This document shows, piece by piece, positions 23,714 to 35,489 of a DNA stretch of 64,000 nucleotides. Source of the stretch: Galeopsis tetrahit (Eukaryota; Streptophyta; Magnoliopsida; Lamiales; Lamiaceae); NCBI GenBank assembly GCA_963675135.1, contig OY776123.1, positions 2,420,501-2,484,500 on the forward strand, read 5' to 3'. Below the pieces are notes generated by a model. The model did no database searches and was not told where the DNA came from. It worked only from the letters and a program-made list of their open reading frames with translations. Numbering within the stretch: position 1 is the stretch's first letter; every line of letters starts with the position of its first letter. Position numbers and translations under genes: made by a program.

Positions 23714-24729
23714 ATGCCTAACACATCTTCTTCTGAGAATTCTGATGTAGCTGTTCTACCACCTACTACTATGGGAACCAGCCCCATCAACAAGATATCT
23801 TACCAGAAACTGCCTATCTGAACAACTTATTATGTTGGAAGAAAAAGTTAAGCTTCATGAGAGTAAGGATTCAGACTACCAAGCATTGATGGCTAAGTTT
23901 GAACATCTTTTCAAGGAACATGAATGTCTTAAATCTAGTGAAGAGAGTCTGAAATTTAAACTGGCTGCCCTGTATAAGTCATCTAATTCAATAGATGAAC
24001 TACAAGGGATGCAAAGGCCTATGACTCAAAGATCTGGACTTGGTTACAATCCAGATAAAACATCTTCACCATGCCTCAGTAATACTTCAACAAGTATTAC
24101 TAACTATCCTGAATCACAAGTCAAAGGTTGCAGACTGAAATTGTTGAACCAAAGCTGCTGCAGATAAAGGACAAAGGTAAACAACCCATTGTACCAACTA
24201 TCCTGAATCACAAGTCAAAGGTTGCAAGACCTAAGACAAGATTTCAGAAGTCTGAGACAATTCAAATGAGTAAAGGTCAATGGAAGACAACTCCGTTGAA
24301 AAACTCTCAGACTCAGGCAAGAAAACCACAAGATATTCAAAGAAGACCAACTCAAATGAGAAGGCCTACAATGAATTATCAAAGGAATTTCCAGCCTAAG
24401 TACAATGAGTACAGAAGACTTGAATCCTACATGCCAAGGACTTCAAGTAATCTGAATGCCTATCCACAAAGATTCAAGCATGCTGCACATGAATCAAAAG
24501 ATAGATTTAGCAGATATATTCACAAGAATAGATACAACTCTTCTAAATCATCCAAGATTCACACTAATACTCAATCTCAACCTAAGGCATTTAAAAGGAA
24601 GATTGTGTATTTAGATGTTTATGGAAAACAAATTAGCCCTTTTCAAGTAATGAAAATAAGGCAAGTTTGGGTTCCAAAAGGTATATCTAACCCTCTAGGA
24701 CCCAACTTTCAAAGGGTACCTAAGTTTTG
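23714..24729 (+). pseudogene. gag remnant of the SIRE-like copia element
   Basis: An ATG at 23714 opens a 35-codon frame ending at TGA 23819. Coding-like sequence then continues in other frames: an alpha-helical segment with KFEHLFKEHECLK (23832-24167), and a basic linker (24128-24729) that ends VWVPKGISNPLGPNF, a linker typical ahead of SIRE proteases. The usual UBN2 capsid domain and CCHC zinc knuckle are not visible, so the middle of gag is deleted. It would encode the virus-like particle protein if intact. Confidence 0.7.
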
Positions 24730-24746
24730 ATTTGTAACAGGTTCCA

Positions 24747-27700
24747 GTGGTGTCATCAACAAAGAAAAGAAGTCCTAAAGAGCTTACATGGTACTTGGAC
24801 AGTGGATGTTCAAGACATATGACTGGAAATAAGGAACTTCTGTCTGATTTTGTTGAACAAGATGGACCACAAGTAACTTTTGGTGACAACTCACAAGGAA
24901 CAACCAAAGGTTATGGAACTCTCAAAATTGGTACTGTAAGTATTTCAAATGTTTCATATGTCTATGGTCTGAAACACAATCTATTCTCAATAAGCCAATT
25001 TTGTGATAAAGGTTTTGATGTTGAGTTTTCTAGTAATTTATGTTATATTAAGAAAAAATCAAATCAACAGTTACTACTAACTGGGTCAAGGAAAGGTAAT
25101 GTTTATCTTGCAGATTGGAACAAATCCCCTGAAGATATCTGCTTAGTTGCTAAAAGCTCTAAAGATCTCAGTTGGCTATGGCACAAAAGGCTAAACCAAC
25201 CATCTGAACTTTAAGACCTTGAACAAACTTGCAAGATTATATTTAGCAGATGGCCTACCAAATGAAGTATTCACAAAAGAACACATTTGTCAAGCATGGC
25301 AAGAAGGAAAGCAAGTCAAAGCATATTTCAAGACAAAGGCTGCCATCTCAACTGCAAGAGTACTACAATTACTTCACATGGATTTATTTGGACCCATTAC
25401 CCCTGTGAGCATCAGTGGAAAGAAGTATACACTAATAGTAGTGGATGACTTCTCAAGATACACTTGGGTAATATTCATGCTAAAGAAGAAGGAGACTCAA
25501 CAGAAGCTGCCAGAACTTATGAAGAAAATTACAAATGAGAAAGGCTTGAACATTGTAAAGATCAGATCAGACAAAGGAACTGAATTCATCAACTCTTACA
25601 TAAATGAATACTGTCAAGCAAATGGAATCACTCATGAAACTTCATCAGCAAGAACACCTCAACAAAATGGTGTAGCAGAAAGGAGAGTTAGAACACTCAA
25701 GGAAGCTGGAAGAACCATGATAGCAGAAGCAAAGATTCCAAAGAGGTTTTGGGCAGAAGCAATCAATACTGCTTGTCACACTCAAAACAGATCAATGCTA
25801 ACAAAGGAACAAGGAAAAACTCCTTATGAACTCTTCAAAGGGAGAAAACCAAGAATCTCTTACTTTCATATTTTTGGATGTACATGTTTCATTCACAATA
25901 ATGGGAAGCAGCAATTAAAAACATTTGATAGCAAAACAGATGAAGGAATCTTTCTAGGATATTCTTCATCTAGCAAAGCTTTCAGAGTTTATAATTGTAG
26001 AACTCTTATTGTTGAAGAAACACCTCATGTTATCTTTGATGAATTTTCTTTCAAGCACAGGACCTCAAACAAAGAAGACAAATCCCATGATGAGATCAAC
26101 ACAAGAGTGACAAGGCTAAGAGATGGTGAAAGAAAAGAATCTACATTTACTGATGTACACTATCCTGACTTGGACAACCTCAAGATATCCAACATATCTA
26201 AAGCCAATCAAGATAGAGACAACTTACCTGAAGCCAACATCCATGAGGAAAACTACAATGTTGAGTTGAATGAACCCACTCTGCCTTAGGTAAGTTCTCC
26301 CAATGAAGAAGCTGGTAATGCTGAGGGAGTACACGGATCAAATGATTTAGGGGGAACTCAACCTGAGAATACCAATGTCAATGACATGGATAACACCCCT
26401 GAATATGAAACTGATCCAGCTTTTAATTTTCCTGAATTTTATGTTGAATTAAATGTTGAACCAAATGAGACTAACTTATCTGAAAATGATCAGTCTAGAA
26501 GGACATGGCTAGATGCTCATCCTTCAGACCAGATCATTGGTGATCCTACTAGTGGTGTAATCACTAGGAGACAACATGGAGAGAGTGCTTTATTTTGTTG
26601 TTTTCTTTCTGAAACAGAACCCACAACCATTGAAGAAGCAATGGAAGACTCCAACTGGATTACAGCAATGCAAGAGGAACTAAATCAATTCAAAAGGAAT
26701 GATGTTTGGGAGCTGGTAGACAGACCAACACATCAGGATGTTGTAGGAGCTAAATGGGTTTACAAGAACAAAAAGAATGAAAATGATGTTATAGTTAGAA
26801 ATAAAGCCAGACTAGTTGTCAAAGGATATAGTCAACATGAAGGAATAGACTATGATGAGACCTTTGCCCCTGTAGCTAGGTTAGAAGCAATTAGGCTGTT
26901 CTTAGCATATGCAGCTCATATGAAGTTCAAGGTATACCAAATGGATGTGAAGAGTGCATTTCTGAATGGTGTACTTAAAGAAGAGGTATATGTAGAGCAG
27001 CCACCTGGTTTTGAAGAAGGAGACAAAGTGTATAGATTGAAGAAAGCACTTTATGGTCTCAAGCAAGCACCAAGAGCTTGGTATGAGACACTATCACAAT
27101 TCCTATTGGACAATGGTTTTGTGAAAGGCACTGTTGATAGGACTTTATTTAGGATTAGTGAAGGAAATGATATTCTTTTAGTACAGATATATGTTGATGA
27201 TATCATTTTTGGTTCACCTAATGAAGATATGTGCAAGAAATTTTCAACTCTCATGCAAGGGAAGTTTGAAATGTCAATGATGGGATTGATGAACTTTTTC
27301 CTAGGTTTACAAGTCAAATAATCTGAGAAAGGAATCTTCATCAATCAAGCTAAATATACTAGAGAAATGATCAAGAAGTTTGGTTGTGAAAATAGCAAAC
27401 CAGTTAGGATTCCTATGAATACAAATTGGAAAATGGATCCTGACATTGATGGATTAGATACCAACCCCACTGAATATAGAGCAATAATAGGTTCTTTATT
27501 ATATCTAACTGCAAGCAGACCTTTATTACTTTTGCAGTTGGTGTATGTGCTAGATTTCAGTCCAATCCAAAGAAAAGTCACTTAGAGGCTACCAAAAGAA
27601 TACTTAGGTATTTAAAAGGTACAGTGAACTTAGGATTGTGGTATCCATCTGAAGACAACATTGAGTTGACTGGTTATTCTGATTTCATGGTTTTTTAAGA

Positions 27701-28068
27701 AGCAAACTTCTGTAGCTACTTCAACCACAGAGGCTGAATACATGGCTGTTGGAAGCTGTTGTGCTCAAATCTTATGGCTCAAACAACAGCTAAGAGATTA
27801 TAAAGTGGTCACAAAAGATGTACCTATCTATTGTGATAATAATAGTGTCATAGCTATTACTCAAAATCCAGTGTTACACACAAGGTGCAAACATGTGGAT
27901 ATTAGACATCACTTCATAAGAGATCATGTTGAGAAAAAGGACATCAGAATGGAAAAGATTCATACTGATAAGCAAAAGGCTGATATTCTTACAAAACCCC
28001 TAGCTGAAACAAGGTTGAAGGAACTTTCAATGGAACTTGGTTTATTAGATCCTGGAGAGAATGTTTAA
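24747..28068 (+). pseudogene. copia pol: protease, integrase, reverse transcriptase, RNase H, with several lesions
   Basis: The protease active site LDSGCSRHMTG lies near 24795-24830. The pre-integrase HHCC finger follows; its frame breaks at about 25200, where ACCA is duplicated. One cysteine pair position is Trp (HICQAWQEGK). The integrase core (25219-26289) keeps HMDLFGP, RSDKGTEF and the NGVAERRVRTLKE block, so D, D and E are present. The reverse transcriptase (26386-27321) has QMDVKSAFLNG, LYGLKQAPRAW and YVDD. A TAA at 27319-27321 sits where the family has glutamine. A frameshift near 27515 and a deletion near 27690 damage RNase H, whose end (27742-28068) is still clear (CDNNSVI, RHHFIRDHV). 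The element cannot make a functional polyprotein. Confidence 0.92.
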
Positions 28069-28756
28069 AGTATAAGGAATTACTTTATTCATGCCAGAGA
28101 TGCTAGTATTAATCCAAGGGGGAACTTAGAGTGTAGTTTTAGGAAGGATAAGTTAGATGAGACAATTCAAAGTTCATTAATTTATTTTTCACTTTCTGAT
28201 ATTATTTTCAAGAATTTTCATGCAGGAAAACTTGGACAAAGTACATGACATTCAAGTACGAGGAAAATTACGAAGGACAATGTAGAGGATGACAAAAACA
28301 TGAGAAACTTCAATAGAAGTTGTCGAGGGTTATTCAGTCAAGTTGTCACTTGACTGTAGATAAGTTTTCTTTTTCATAAAAGTTAAACTATGTTCATCTT
28401 TATAGTACGCATTTAATACTCATAACAGACAAACAAGAGATTTTTGCTAAAAGACGATCAATTGCACGATTTTCTGAAAAAGCAGCTCACTGTGCGAAGG
28501 ACACGACATTTGCGTCCGTTGGTGTAACAGAATTGATCTAAACCATTAAATTTTATCAATTCAATCTCAGCCCTACACCTAACACTTTTCAAATTGTACA
28601 GTTGAGGAGATATAAAAGCATAACTTAGAATTTTTTTCACAATTTACGTTTTCAAAATTTCTAAAAAAAGCCCTAAGCTAAATCGCTCAAGAATCTTCAA
28701 GCTCATCTACAAGTTTTGCTCAAAGATCTATAACTCTAACAAAATTGTCTTTGGAA
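28069..28756 (+). other. Spacer between pol and the extra ORF, with a PPT-like motif
   Basis: CCAAGGGGGAACTTAG at about 28116 resembles a polypurine tract, placed directly after pol as in other SIRE-type elements. The following 600 bp have no ORF. Bases 28560-28756 look like a transcript leader that runs into the candidate ATG at 28757. Confidence 0.55.
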
Positions 28757-30650
28757 ATGGGTTAGTATTTCTCATAATCAACTGTTAAAAGACATGCATA
28801 TATGTAAAGCTTTCAAGAAACACAACATGCTCTGCTTTTAGCTCTAAATGACTCTGTTTGAATTTCTTTAGATGCTATATTTACGGATTAGTCATTTATT
28901 GAATGATATGCTGTTAGATACATGTGTAATGCTTAAAAACGTGTTAATATCTTAGATTCATACACATACTATGTCTAGAGAACATGATTACAAGCTTAAA
29001 ACATTGTTGGATATGGTATTATGATGCTATAAACTTATGATGTATCCACAGTAAATCTTAGTTATAAAAGCAAGATATTTGTTCAAAGATAGCTTAATCA
29101 TGTGATACAGTAGTTATATTGTAATATTGTGTTATTAGACCATACTAACACTGTGTATTGGCTATATCTTTAGTTGACTTCAACGCTCCTGATTTGGACA
29201 TCAACTGGAACTATTTGAGTGAAGCAATCATGCTCCATTTTGAGCAGACTGTGTGCTTTGACAATCTGTCAAATAAACACACAAGAAGAATAGTTACTTG
29301 GCTGGAGCAAGCTGGATTGAGGAAATGGCTCGAGGCCATCCCCAAGACATGCCTGGAACTTTCAACAACTCAGTTCTTAGGCACATTCACTCCAAAAAGC
29401 TCAGGATTTGGTTATATTATGACTCATGAACCAGACACAACCAAGAAAACTACTGAGAAGTTTGAGTTCACTGAAGAAGACTTTGATGAATTCTTTGGTC
29501 TGAATGCTACTGGAGACGATCCTGAAGAGTATATGAGGCACAATGAACAAGAAGTTGCCAACCAATGGATGAACAAGCCAGTACCTCTCAAATCTGTTCT
29601 ACACAAAAGAGTTTTAAAAGAGGACTATCAACTTTTACTAGATGTGGTTGCAAAGACTGTTATGTGCACCACAGGAAGCTATGACCAGATCAGCAAATCC
29701 AAGGTGAGACTGATGAAAGCTATCATTGATGGAGGAAAGAAGCCAATGAATTGGAAGGGTTACTTTCTGAAGAAACTTGCAGAAGAGAAAGCAAAGTTCA
29801 AAATTGTGGATGTAAGGAAGGTAGTCATTGAGAAGAAACTAGCCTTCTGTACAAAAGTTGTTGCATTCTTATACAAGTATGGACCTGAGGACATTGTTGA
29901 AGATGGAGTGAAGTTCAACACCACCAAAATATTGTTTAGACAATTATCTGTGAGAACTCAGAAAAGATTGGGGCTGGAGATCAAGTCACCAAAAGCCTCA
30001 ACAAGGAAGCAAGTTAAATCTGCCAAGCAAAAGAGTGAAGAAGCAACACAAATGGTGATCAGCATTCTTGAAAAAGCCAAGAAGAAAGGAAAAGGAAAGG
30101 AGGTTGAGACAGCCTCAAAGACCAAGAAGAAGAGGGCCATGTCAAGCCCTAGTTTGAGTGAAGATGAAACTGAAGAGGAGTATGTTGATACTTCTGAAGA
30201 GGAAATGGATATTGATGAGCAAGTTGAACTGGAAGGTTCAAATGATGATGATGATGAAGGTGATGATGATGAAGAAAGAGTATCATCTGGAAACCTAGAT
30301 TTGAATGAACCCTCAAGTCATAGCCCAAAAGCTATTGAAACCACCCCTCATTTGAATGATCCAACCATTCAAAAAGTTACCTACAAGTCTGATTCTCCCA
30401 TACCCATTTTTTTTTTATGAACCTCAACCCTCATCCAAATCAGATACAGCCCCTGAATACACCTATGAAATGTCATTGAGAGATGAATCCAAATTTTTCC
30501 TAGACCAACTTTATCCCCAACTTGCCAAATATCCTGACTTAAGATCAATCTTCTATGATCTTAGATTGATTGTTGATATAAGGAAAAAATCCATGTATGA
30601 TATTGGGAAAGTGATTGAGTCCAAAGGACTGGACTAGTGGGAGAATGAGG
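28757..30650 (+). pseudogene. Extra (env-position) ORF of the copia element, first part, with probable intron
   Basis: The open frame 29174-30420 encodes a protein starting VDFNAPDLDINWNYLSEA. It has a globular part of about 280 residues (motifs FLGTFTPKSSGFGY, WKGYFLKKLAEE), then a Lys-rich segment and a long Glu/Asp-rich tail with an SLSEDETEEEYVDTSEEEMD block. The central part resembles the putative plant transposon protein domain often found in such ORFs. No ATG opens the frame directly. An ATGG at 28757-28760 followed by GTTAGT, and an acceptor TATCTTTAG at 29173, would splice to give M-V-D-F-N in frame. A frame change near 30410 (a T run) and a stop at about 30635 separate it from the next part. 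Its function is not known; transmembrane segments are not apparent. Confidence 0.6.
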
Positions 30651-30676
30651 AAGCCAGATTAACAGATTTTGCTGAA

Positions 30677-33322
30677 GTGGAATCCATTTTTGAGTTAACT
30701 GATGAAAGGTTGTTTGTCAACTTGGTGAACATTAAGATTCAGAAGGAAGCTATTCAATCCATTATTGCTGGGATTGATCTGAACATTGAAGACTTAATGG
30801 AGGAGGATGATGAGTTGTCAAAGCAAGCTGAGAACAATGGAGCTGATGAAATGTCCAAGAGCACTGAGGACAAGATTGAAGAAGAGTCCAAGATTGTTGA
30901 GGACAAAGATAATGAAGAGATTGCTGCCATGGAGGTAGATATTACTGAAGGAGGAAATGAAAGCCAGAAACCTGCTGAGAAAGAATTCTTTGATGGAGTT
31001 GAGACTGCCATTGAGGAGTTAAAGAATGGAGAAACCAGTGAAGGAGAAAAGATTGTTGAAATTGACCAAAGTCAATTGATTGAGAATGTTGAAAAAGAAA
31101 TACAGCCAGTTGTTAAAACCACTGAATCCTTGGAGATTGTCATTTTTAAACCTCCAACTGAGAAAACTGCTGAAAGTCCTAACATTCATGATGCTGAGTT
31201 AAATGAGTCAACTCCTGCTGAAGTCACTGAAGCTGAGGCCAAGAAAGATGAAGTTGAGGCCAATATTGCTCAAAAAGAAGCTGTGAAGACTGAGGAACCA
31301 GCTGCTATGAAGAAGCCCTTGGAAAATGAGGCAATAGCTGCAGCACCATCAACTTCGATGGAGTTCCCAATTCACTTAGATGCTTCTCCATTGACTGAAT
31401 TCTGCATCATTGATAAGGAGGATGGAAGAATGAAGGCAGTGCTGGAGGAGCTCAATTCTGAGATTGAGCAAATTAATGAAGTTGAAAGGAAGAGGCTGGA
31501 GAATGTTGTAGGCTTATGCCTAAACATGGGAAAGTATGTGAGAGATAGTTTGGATGAAACTATCATTCCAACAAATGAAGCCCAGCACAAGTCTTTGCTC
31601 GATCTGAACACAAAGGCAAGAAAGATGACAAGAAGGATGGAGAACCTGGAGGAAACCATTGATAACAATGCTATGGATTTATGCATTAAGGTGGAGAATT
31701 TAGAAGACAAGATGAACTCCACAACTATCAAGTTGGAAGCTGTTGAAAAAGGTTTTGAGACCTTTGATAAAAAGATGGAAAGTGTAGGAAAGGATGTGAA
31801 GGACTCTACCCTCAAGATTGGTGAGTCATCAAAGATTATGTCAGATGCTGTTACCACATACTTTCACACTGAGAAGGTGCTGATCAAGAAGGACAGAGAG
31901 GAAATTCTGAGGCTAAAAGATGATGTTGCCAAAGAGAAGGAAGAGATTTCCCAGATGTTGTCAATGGACATTGAAAAGCTGACTCAGTCTATGCAGAGTC
32001 AAAGAGATCAACTGATCAAAGAGACCATCAAGAGTTCACTGAATGCTGCTTCTGATTTATTTAAAGACAGCTTGGAAGGCATAATCAAGATGATGAGGAA
32101 CCAAGTTGATCAGGCTGTGAAGAAACAAGTAGAAGAGTCTGTAAGTTCCACTATTTCTGCATTTCTATTGAATCATGTTGACCCCATTTCTGTCCAGATG
32201 AAAAGAATGGACACCTACCAACAAGAACTCTCACTTACTGTGGCTAAAATTGATGTCAACCCTACTGACCCCATCAACCTTGAGGCATGTGATGATGCCA
32301 AAAAGGGGGAAAGTGAAAAGAAGGGGGAAGATCTGTTGAAGAAGGGTGAGAAGAGTAAGGGGGAAGGTAGCAAATGGAAGGGGAAAGCAAAAGTTTTGGA
32401 GATTGCTGAGGCTACAGAGGAGGAAGATTGCCTCAAAACCAGAAGTGGAAAAATAAGGAAACCTAATTTGAAAAGAAAGAAACCTGCTGATATTTCTGAT
32501 CAAGAGAAAAGCAAGAAGTACAAATCCAGTGAACCTGATGATGATGAGGAGATGGAAATTTCAACATTGGTGAGAAGAGAAGATAAATTGCTTGTTAAAA
32601 GAGCTTCTCCTGAAGTTACTGCTGCTGATCTTGTGAAAGACAAAGCTCATGTATTTGAAGAGGTTGCAAACATCTTTGCAGAAGGAGCTGGACAAGATGC
32701 AGAGACTAGAAAAGGAGTGAGGAAGCTTGTTATTGAAGAAAGAACCAAGATGTTCATAGATGCTGAAGAGTGCAGGTTGAAAAGGCACAAAGACTTCAAT
32801 CCAGAAAATTCTAAGTCTTACAAAAGTTCTTATGCCTTGATGATGGAAAATAGAGCCAAAAGGAAGTCTGAAACCTTGAAAAGGATCCCTCATACTGACA
32901 GCTGGGTTCCTACTGAACTCAATGGTGCTTGGGATGAAGCCAATCGAGTATGGGATCATCTCTTCTTTGTTGTGAAGAGATGGGGAGACTTTGAAGACAT
33001 TGATGGTCTTTATGAAGGTTTTATGATGGAGAATTATCCAGAACTGTACACGAAGATTCTTGGAGCTGCTCAAAAGGAGAAAGTGATTGTCAAAGCTCCT
33101 GAACAGATATTCTGGACTCCACCAATGAAGGCAGATGGGAAAGGCATTGACAGGAAAGCTATTACTGATGAGTTTGTGCAACTTGTCAAGGATGAAGACT
33201 TGATTGGGAAGAACGAGGAGGTCATGGCCTTGAAGAATAGACACTTTGCATCGTATGGGCTAACTCCACTGTTCAAGGAACTCCCATCTTTCCTGAAGAA
33301 GAAGTCAGATGCAGCCAAGTGA
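30677..33322 (+). CDS. Extra ORF of the copia element, second part: long coiled-coil protein of 881 residues
   Basis: This continues the preceding frame family after the stop near 30635 and may be its C-terminal part. The first 200 residues are very rich in Glu, Lys and Ala. Residues about 240-520 show long heptad-like helices (for example TRRMENLEETIDNNAMDLCI). A basic stretch with KGKAKVLEIAEA and KRKKPADIS resembles a nuclear signal. The final 250 residues are more globular, with WDEANRVWDHLFFVVKRWGD near 745, ending KKKSDAAK. I recognise no enzymatic motif. Such proteins occur downstream of pol in SIRE-type elements, sometimes called env-like, but membrane features are not seen here. A function cannot be assigned. 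Confidence 0.65.
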   Translation: MESIFELTDERLFVNLVNIKIQKEAIQSIIAGIDLNIEDLMEEDDELSKQAENNGADEMSKSTEDKIEEESKIVEDKDNEEIAAMEVDITEGGNESQKPAEKEFFDGVETAIEELKNGETSEGEKIVEIDQSQLIENVEKEIQPVVKTTESLEIVIFKPPTEKTAESPNIHDAELNESTPAEVTEAEAKKDEVEANIAQKEAVKTEEPAAMKKPLENEAIAAAPSTSMEFPIHLDASPLTEFCIIDKEDGRMKAVLEELNSEIEQINEVERKRLENVVGLCLNMGKYVRDSLDETIIPTNEAQHKSLLDLNTKARKMTRRMENLEETIDNNAMDLCIKVENLEDKMNSTTIKLEAVEKGFETFDKKMESVGKDVKDSTLKIGESSKIMSDAVTTYFHTEKVLIKKDREEILRLKDDVAKEKEEISQMLSMDIEKLTQSMQSQRDQLIKETIKSSLNAASDLFKDSLEGIIKMMRNQVDQAVKKQVEESVSSTISAFLLNHVDPISVQMKRMDTYQQELSLTVAKIDVNPTDPINLEACDDAKKGESEKKGEDLLKKGEKSKGEGSKWKGKAKVLEIAEATEEEDCLKTRSGKIRKPNLKRKKPADISDQEKSKKYKSSEPDDDEEMEISTLVRREDKLLVKRASPEVTAADLVKDKAHVFEEVANIFAEGAGQDAETRKGVRKLVIEERTKMFIDAEECRLKRHKDFNPENSKSYKSSYALMMENRAKRKSETLKRIPHTDSWVPTELNGAWDEANRVWDHLFFVVKRWGDFEDIDGLYEGFMMENYPELYTKILGAAQKEKVIVKAPEQIFWTPPMKADGKGIDRKAITDEFVQLVKDEDLIGKNEEVMALKNRHFASYGLTPLFKELPSFLKKKSDAAK

Positions 33323-34434
33323 TGAAGCTGCAGAAGGTCAAGTCAAGATTCAATTTCGAACAATCATGAACTTTTTAATCTATGTTTAATTTTATTTCCA
33401 GACAATTGTTGCTCCTTAAAGAGCTAGAACTTACAACTTTCTGCTCTTACTACTGTGCTATCTGTTTTGCACAGTGAACCTAATGCACAGTGAACCTAAT
33501 GCACACGAGACTCACTCATTGAGTATTGGCTAAGACAAAACGGCATCATGAGCCAAGAGGAATAATTTATTTTGAGATTTCATAGGTTGTATTTGCAAAC
33601 TCTCTTCTGCATACATTTGTGCACAAGTTGCACAATGAACCTAATGCACACGAGACGCACTCATTGAGTATTATTGTGTTTTTATGAATTATGTATAATT
33701 AATATATTAATTATATTCAGTAATTTATTTAATGTGTGTGTGTGTTCTTCTTTCGTAGGAATCAAAGAGAATCATGTGAGGCTTGTTAATTCCATTTAGG
33801 ATTAATGTGAATTTCCAATGTGAAAACACTGTGATTCTAGTGAAAAAATTAAGTTGAGGCAAGATGTATATTCTCCCCCAATATTATAATCGGTGGAGTT
33901 TAGTTAATGAAACCCATCAATATGTATATTTGTTTTTTTTAATCTCTGAATTAACTTCAATTAATATTCGATTTATAGTTGTATGCAAGTGTTCTAATAT
34001 TTTGTTATTGAACTCCTGTATTATGAAGCTGTAGTCTAAGACATATCAAACTATACTCTTGTTTACCGAGTCTCTTTGGAGAAAACAGCACAATCGTACA
34101 CACCTTTCTCACCTTCACATAGTGGGGCCCATAATCGGCCCAGATCAGGATGACACCGCTCGCGGTGGAGAGGTTAGGGTTTCGCGGCGGCGCCTCCGTC
34201 TTCCATCGTCGTTGTCGAACTCTAGATCCACCGCTTTTCCATTTGTCGTCATCGTCGAAAAATAAAGATTTGGGGAAAATCCCAGAAAAAAAAAAGAGAG
34301 AAAAATTAGGAGTTGAAACACCGATTTATCTTCATAGTAAAAAAACACAAATTTGAGTGAGAGTTGAAACCTAAAGTGATTTTCAAAATGGGGAAATGAA
34401 GAGAGGGGAGAGAATTTTGAAACGGTGAGAGAGT

Positions 34435-34436
<2 letters not shown>
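33323..34436. other. 3' flank of the copia extra ORF and leader-like DNA
   Basis: A phrase with GAACCTAATGCACACGAGAC and CACTCATTGAGTATT occurs at about 33477-33525 and again at about 33636-33672. A C/G-rich leader-like segment (34140-34260, GTTAGGGTTTCGCGGCGGCG) follows without a convincing ORF. No 3' LTR is found. No gene is supported. Confidence 0.45.

Positions 34437-34472
<36 letters not shown>
34437..34472. repeat. (GA)n microsatellite
   Basis: About 15 GA units are followed by GGAGTGGGAGTGAGAGTGAG-type variants up to about 34510. Ser/Leu-rich frames on the other strand are artefacts. Confidence 0.9.
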
Positions 34473-34473
<1 letters not shown>

Positions 34474-35189
34474 GAAATGGAGTGGGAGTGGGAGTGAGAG
34501 TGAGAGTGTGTGGGGGATGAGAAATGGAGTGCGTGACAGATAACTAAAGGGTAAAATGGACTTTTTAGCCTCATTTTTCAAGTTCTAAATAATTAAAAAA
34601 AATTGTTGAGGTTTTACCTTACTAGGAGTTCCATTATGAAGGTAAGAGTAAATATTCACATTTTTTCCACGTCTCAACATTATCCTTGTCTGTGGAGACA
34701 CCGACATGTACGTATGTTATGCCTTATTTCATTACTTATCCAAACGATTTTATTTTACGTCCCGTAGCTTAGGTCTAATTCAGTTTACATTCTTTAAGTT
34801 TTTACTTTTTCAATTTACGTCCTAAATTGTCCAATTTATATCCTTTTAAATACAATTTATGTCCTTTTCGCCGGAAAATTGAAATTCCGGCCAAATAGTC
34901 CAATTTACGTCCTTTAAGTTTGAAAATTAAAAAGTAATAATTAAAAAATTCTGAAAAAAATTAAAAATCTCATTAAAAAACTAAAAATATCATTAAAATT
35001 TATAAATCGTATAAAATAAAAAAAATTCTAAAATTCTAAAAAAAAAAAAAAAAAAATCTACAATTCTAAAAATTTGAAAATTTTTAAATTAAAAATTTCT
35101 AAAAATCTCATAAAAACATAAAATTCTAAATATAAAAAATCTATAAATTAAAATTTTAAAAATGTTTAAAATAAAAAAAAAAATTATAC
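34473..35189. other. AT-rich non-coding DNA with TTTACGTCC phrases
   Basis: TTTACGTCCTTTAAGTTTG-like phrases recur at about 34790-34930 and resemble ends of Mutator-like miniature elements. A poly-A-rich core lies at 35030-35060. No element can be bounded and no gene is seen. Confidence 0.4.
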
Positions 35190-35480
35190 AATTTTAAAAA
35201 TCTCATTAAAATGAATTTGACATGGTTCTACAAGTGATGTGATGGAAAAGAGAAAATAATTGATGAGTGTGAGATGAAGTAGAATAAAATAAAGCGATGT
35301 GATTGGATTATAGAAAATAATATGCAAAAAATGGAATGAAAAACTTACAGTGAAACATCCATAAAAGAAAAGTGAAAAACTTACAGTAAGACGGAGGGAG
35401 TATATTTTTGACAAATTATATTGTCTCATGCATGTATATTAAACGTAATTCATTTTTGAATTACATTATATACCCTCTCT
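35190..35480. repeat. MITE-like repeat, copy of about 50830-51200
   Basis: Segments such as AGAAAATAATATGCAAAAAA and CTTACAGTAAGACGGAGGGA match 50940-51050. GACGGAGGGAGTATATTTTT is a Stowaway-like end. It shares its right flank with the other copy as well, so this is a duplicated neighbourhood and not just one MITE. Confidence 0.6.
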
Positions 35481-35489
35481 TTCCCTAAC

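Larger units (their letters stand above)
22247..33990 (+). mobile_element. Ty1/copia retrotransposon, SIRE/Maximus-like, 3' LTR missing
   Basis: The order is 5' LTR (22247-23600), primer binding site (23601-23614), a reduced gag (23714-24729), protease, integrase, reverse transcriptase and RNase H (24747-28068). A purine-rich AAGGGGGAA follows at about 28117, then a long extra ORF (28757-33322). Copia is shown by integrase preceding reverse transcriptase. A long ORF after pol is a known trait of SIRE-type elements. I could not find a second copy of the LTR downstream, so the right boundary is uncertain (somewhere between 33322 and about 34050). The many stops and frameshifts show an old copy. 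Confidence 0.8.

Noticed and set aside
29158..29173. Translation start at the TTG that opens the frame
   Set aside because: Plants rarely start at TTG, and a GT/AG intron with an upstream ATG gives a better start.
33480..33672. A 3' LTR of the SIRE-like element
   Set aside because: The duplicated phrase there does not match the 5' LTR and has no TG...CA ends.
34306..34581. Ser/Leu-rich minus-strand ORFs
   Set aside because: They translate the (GA)n microsatellite.
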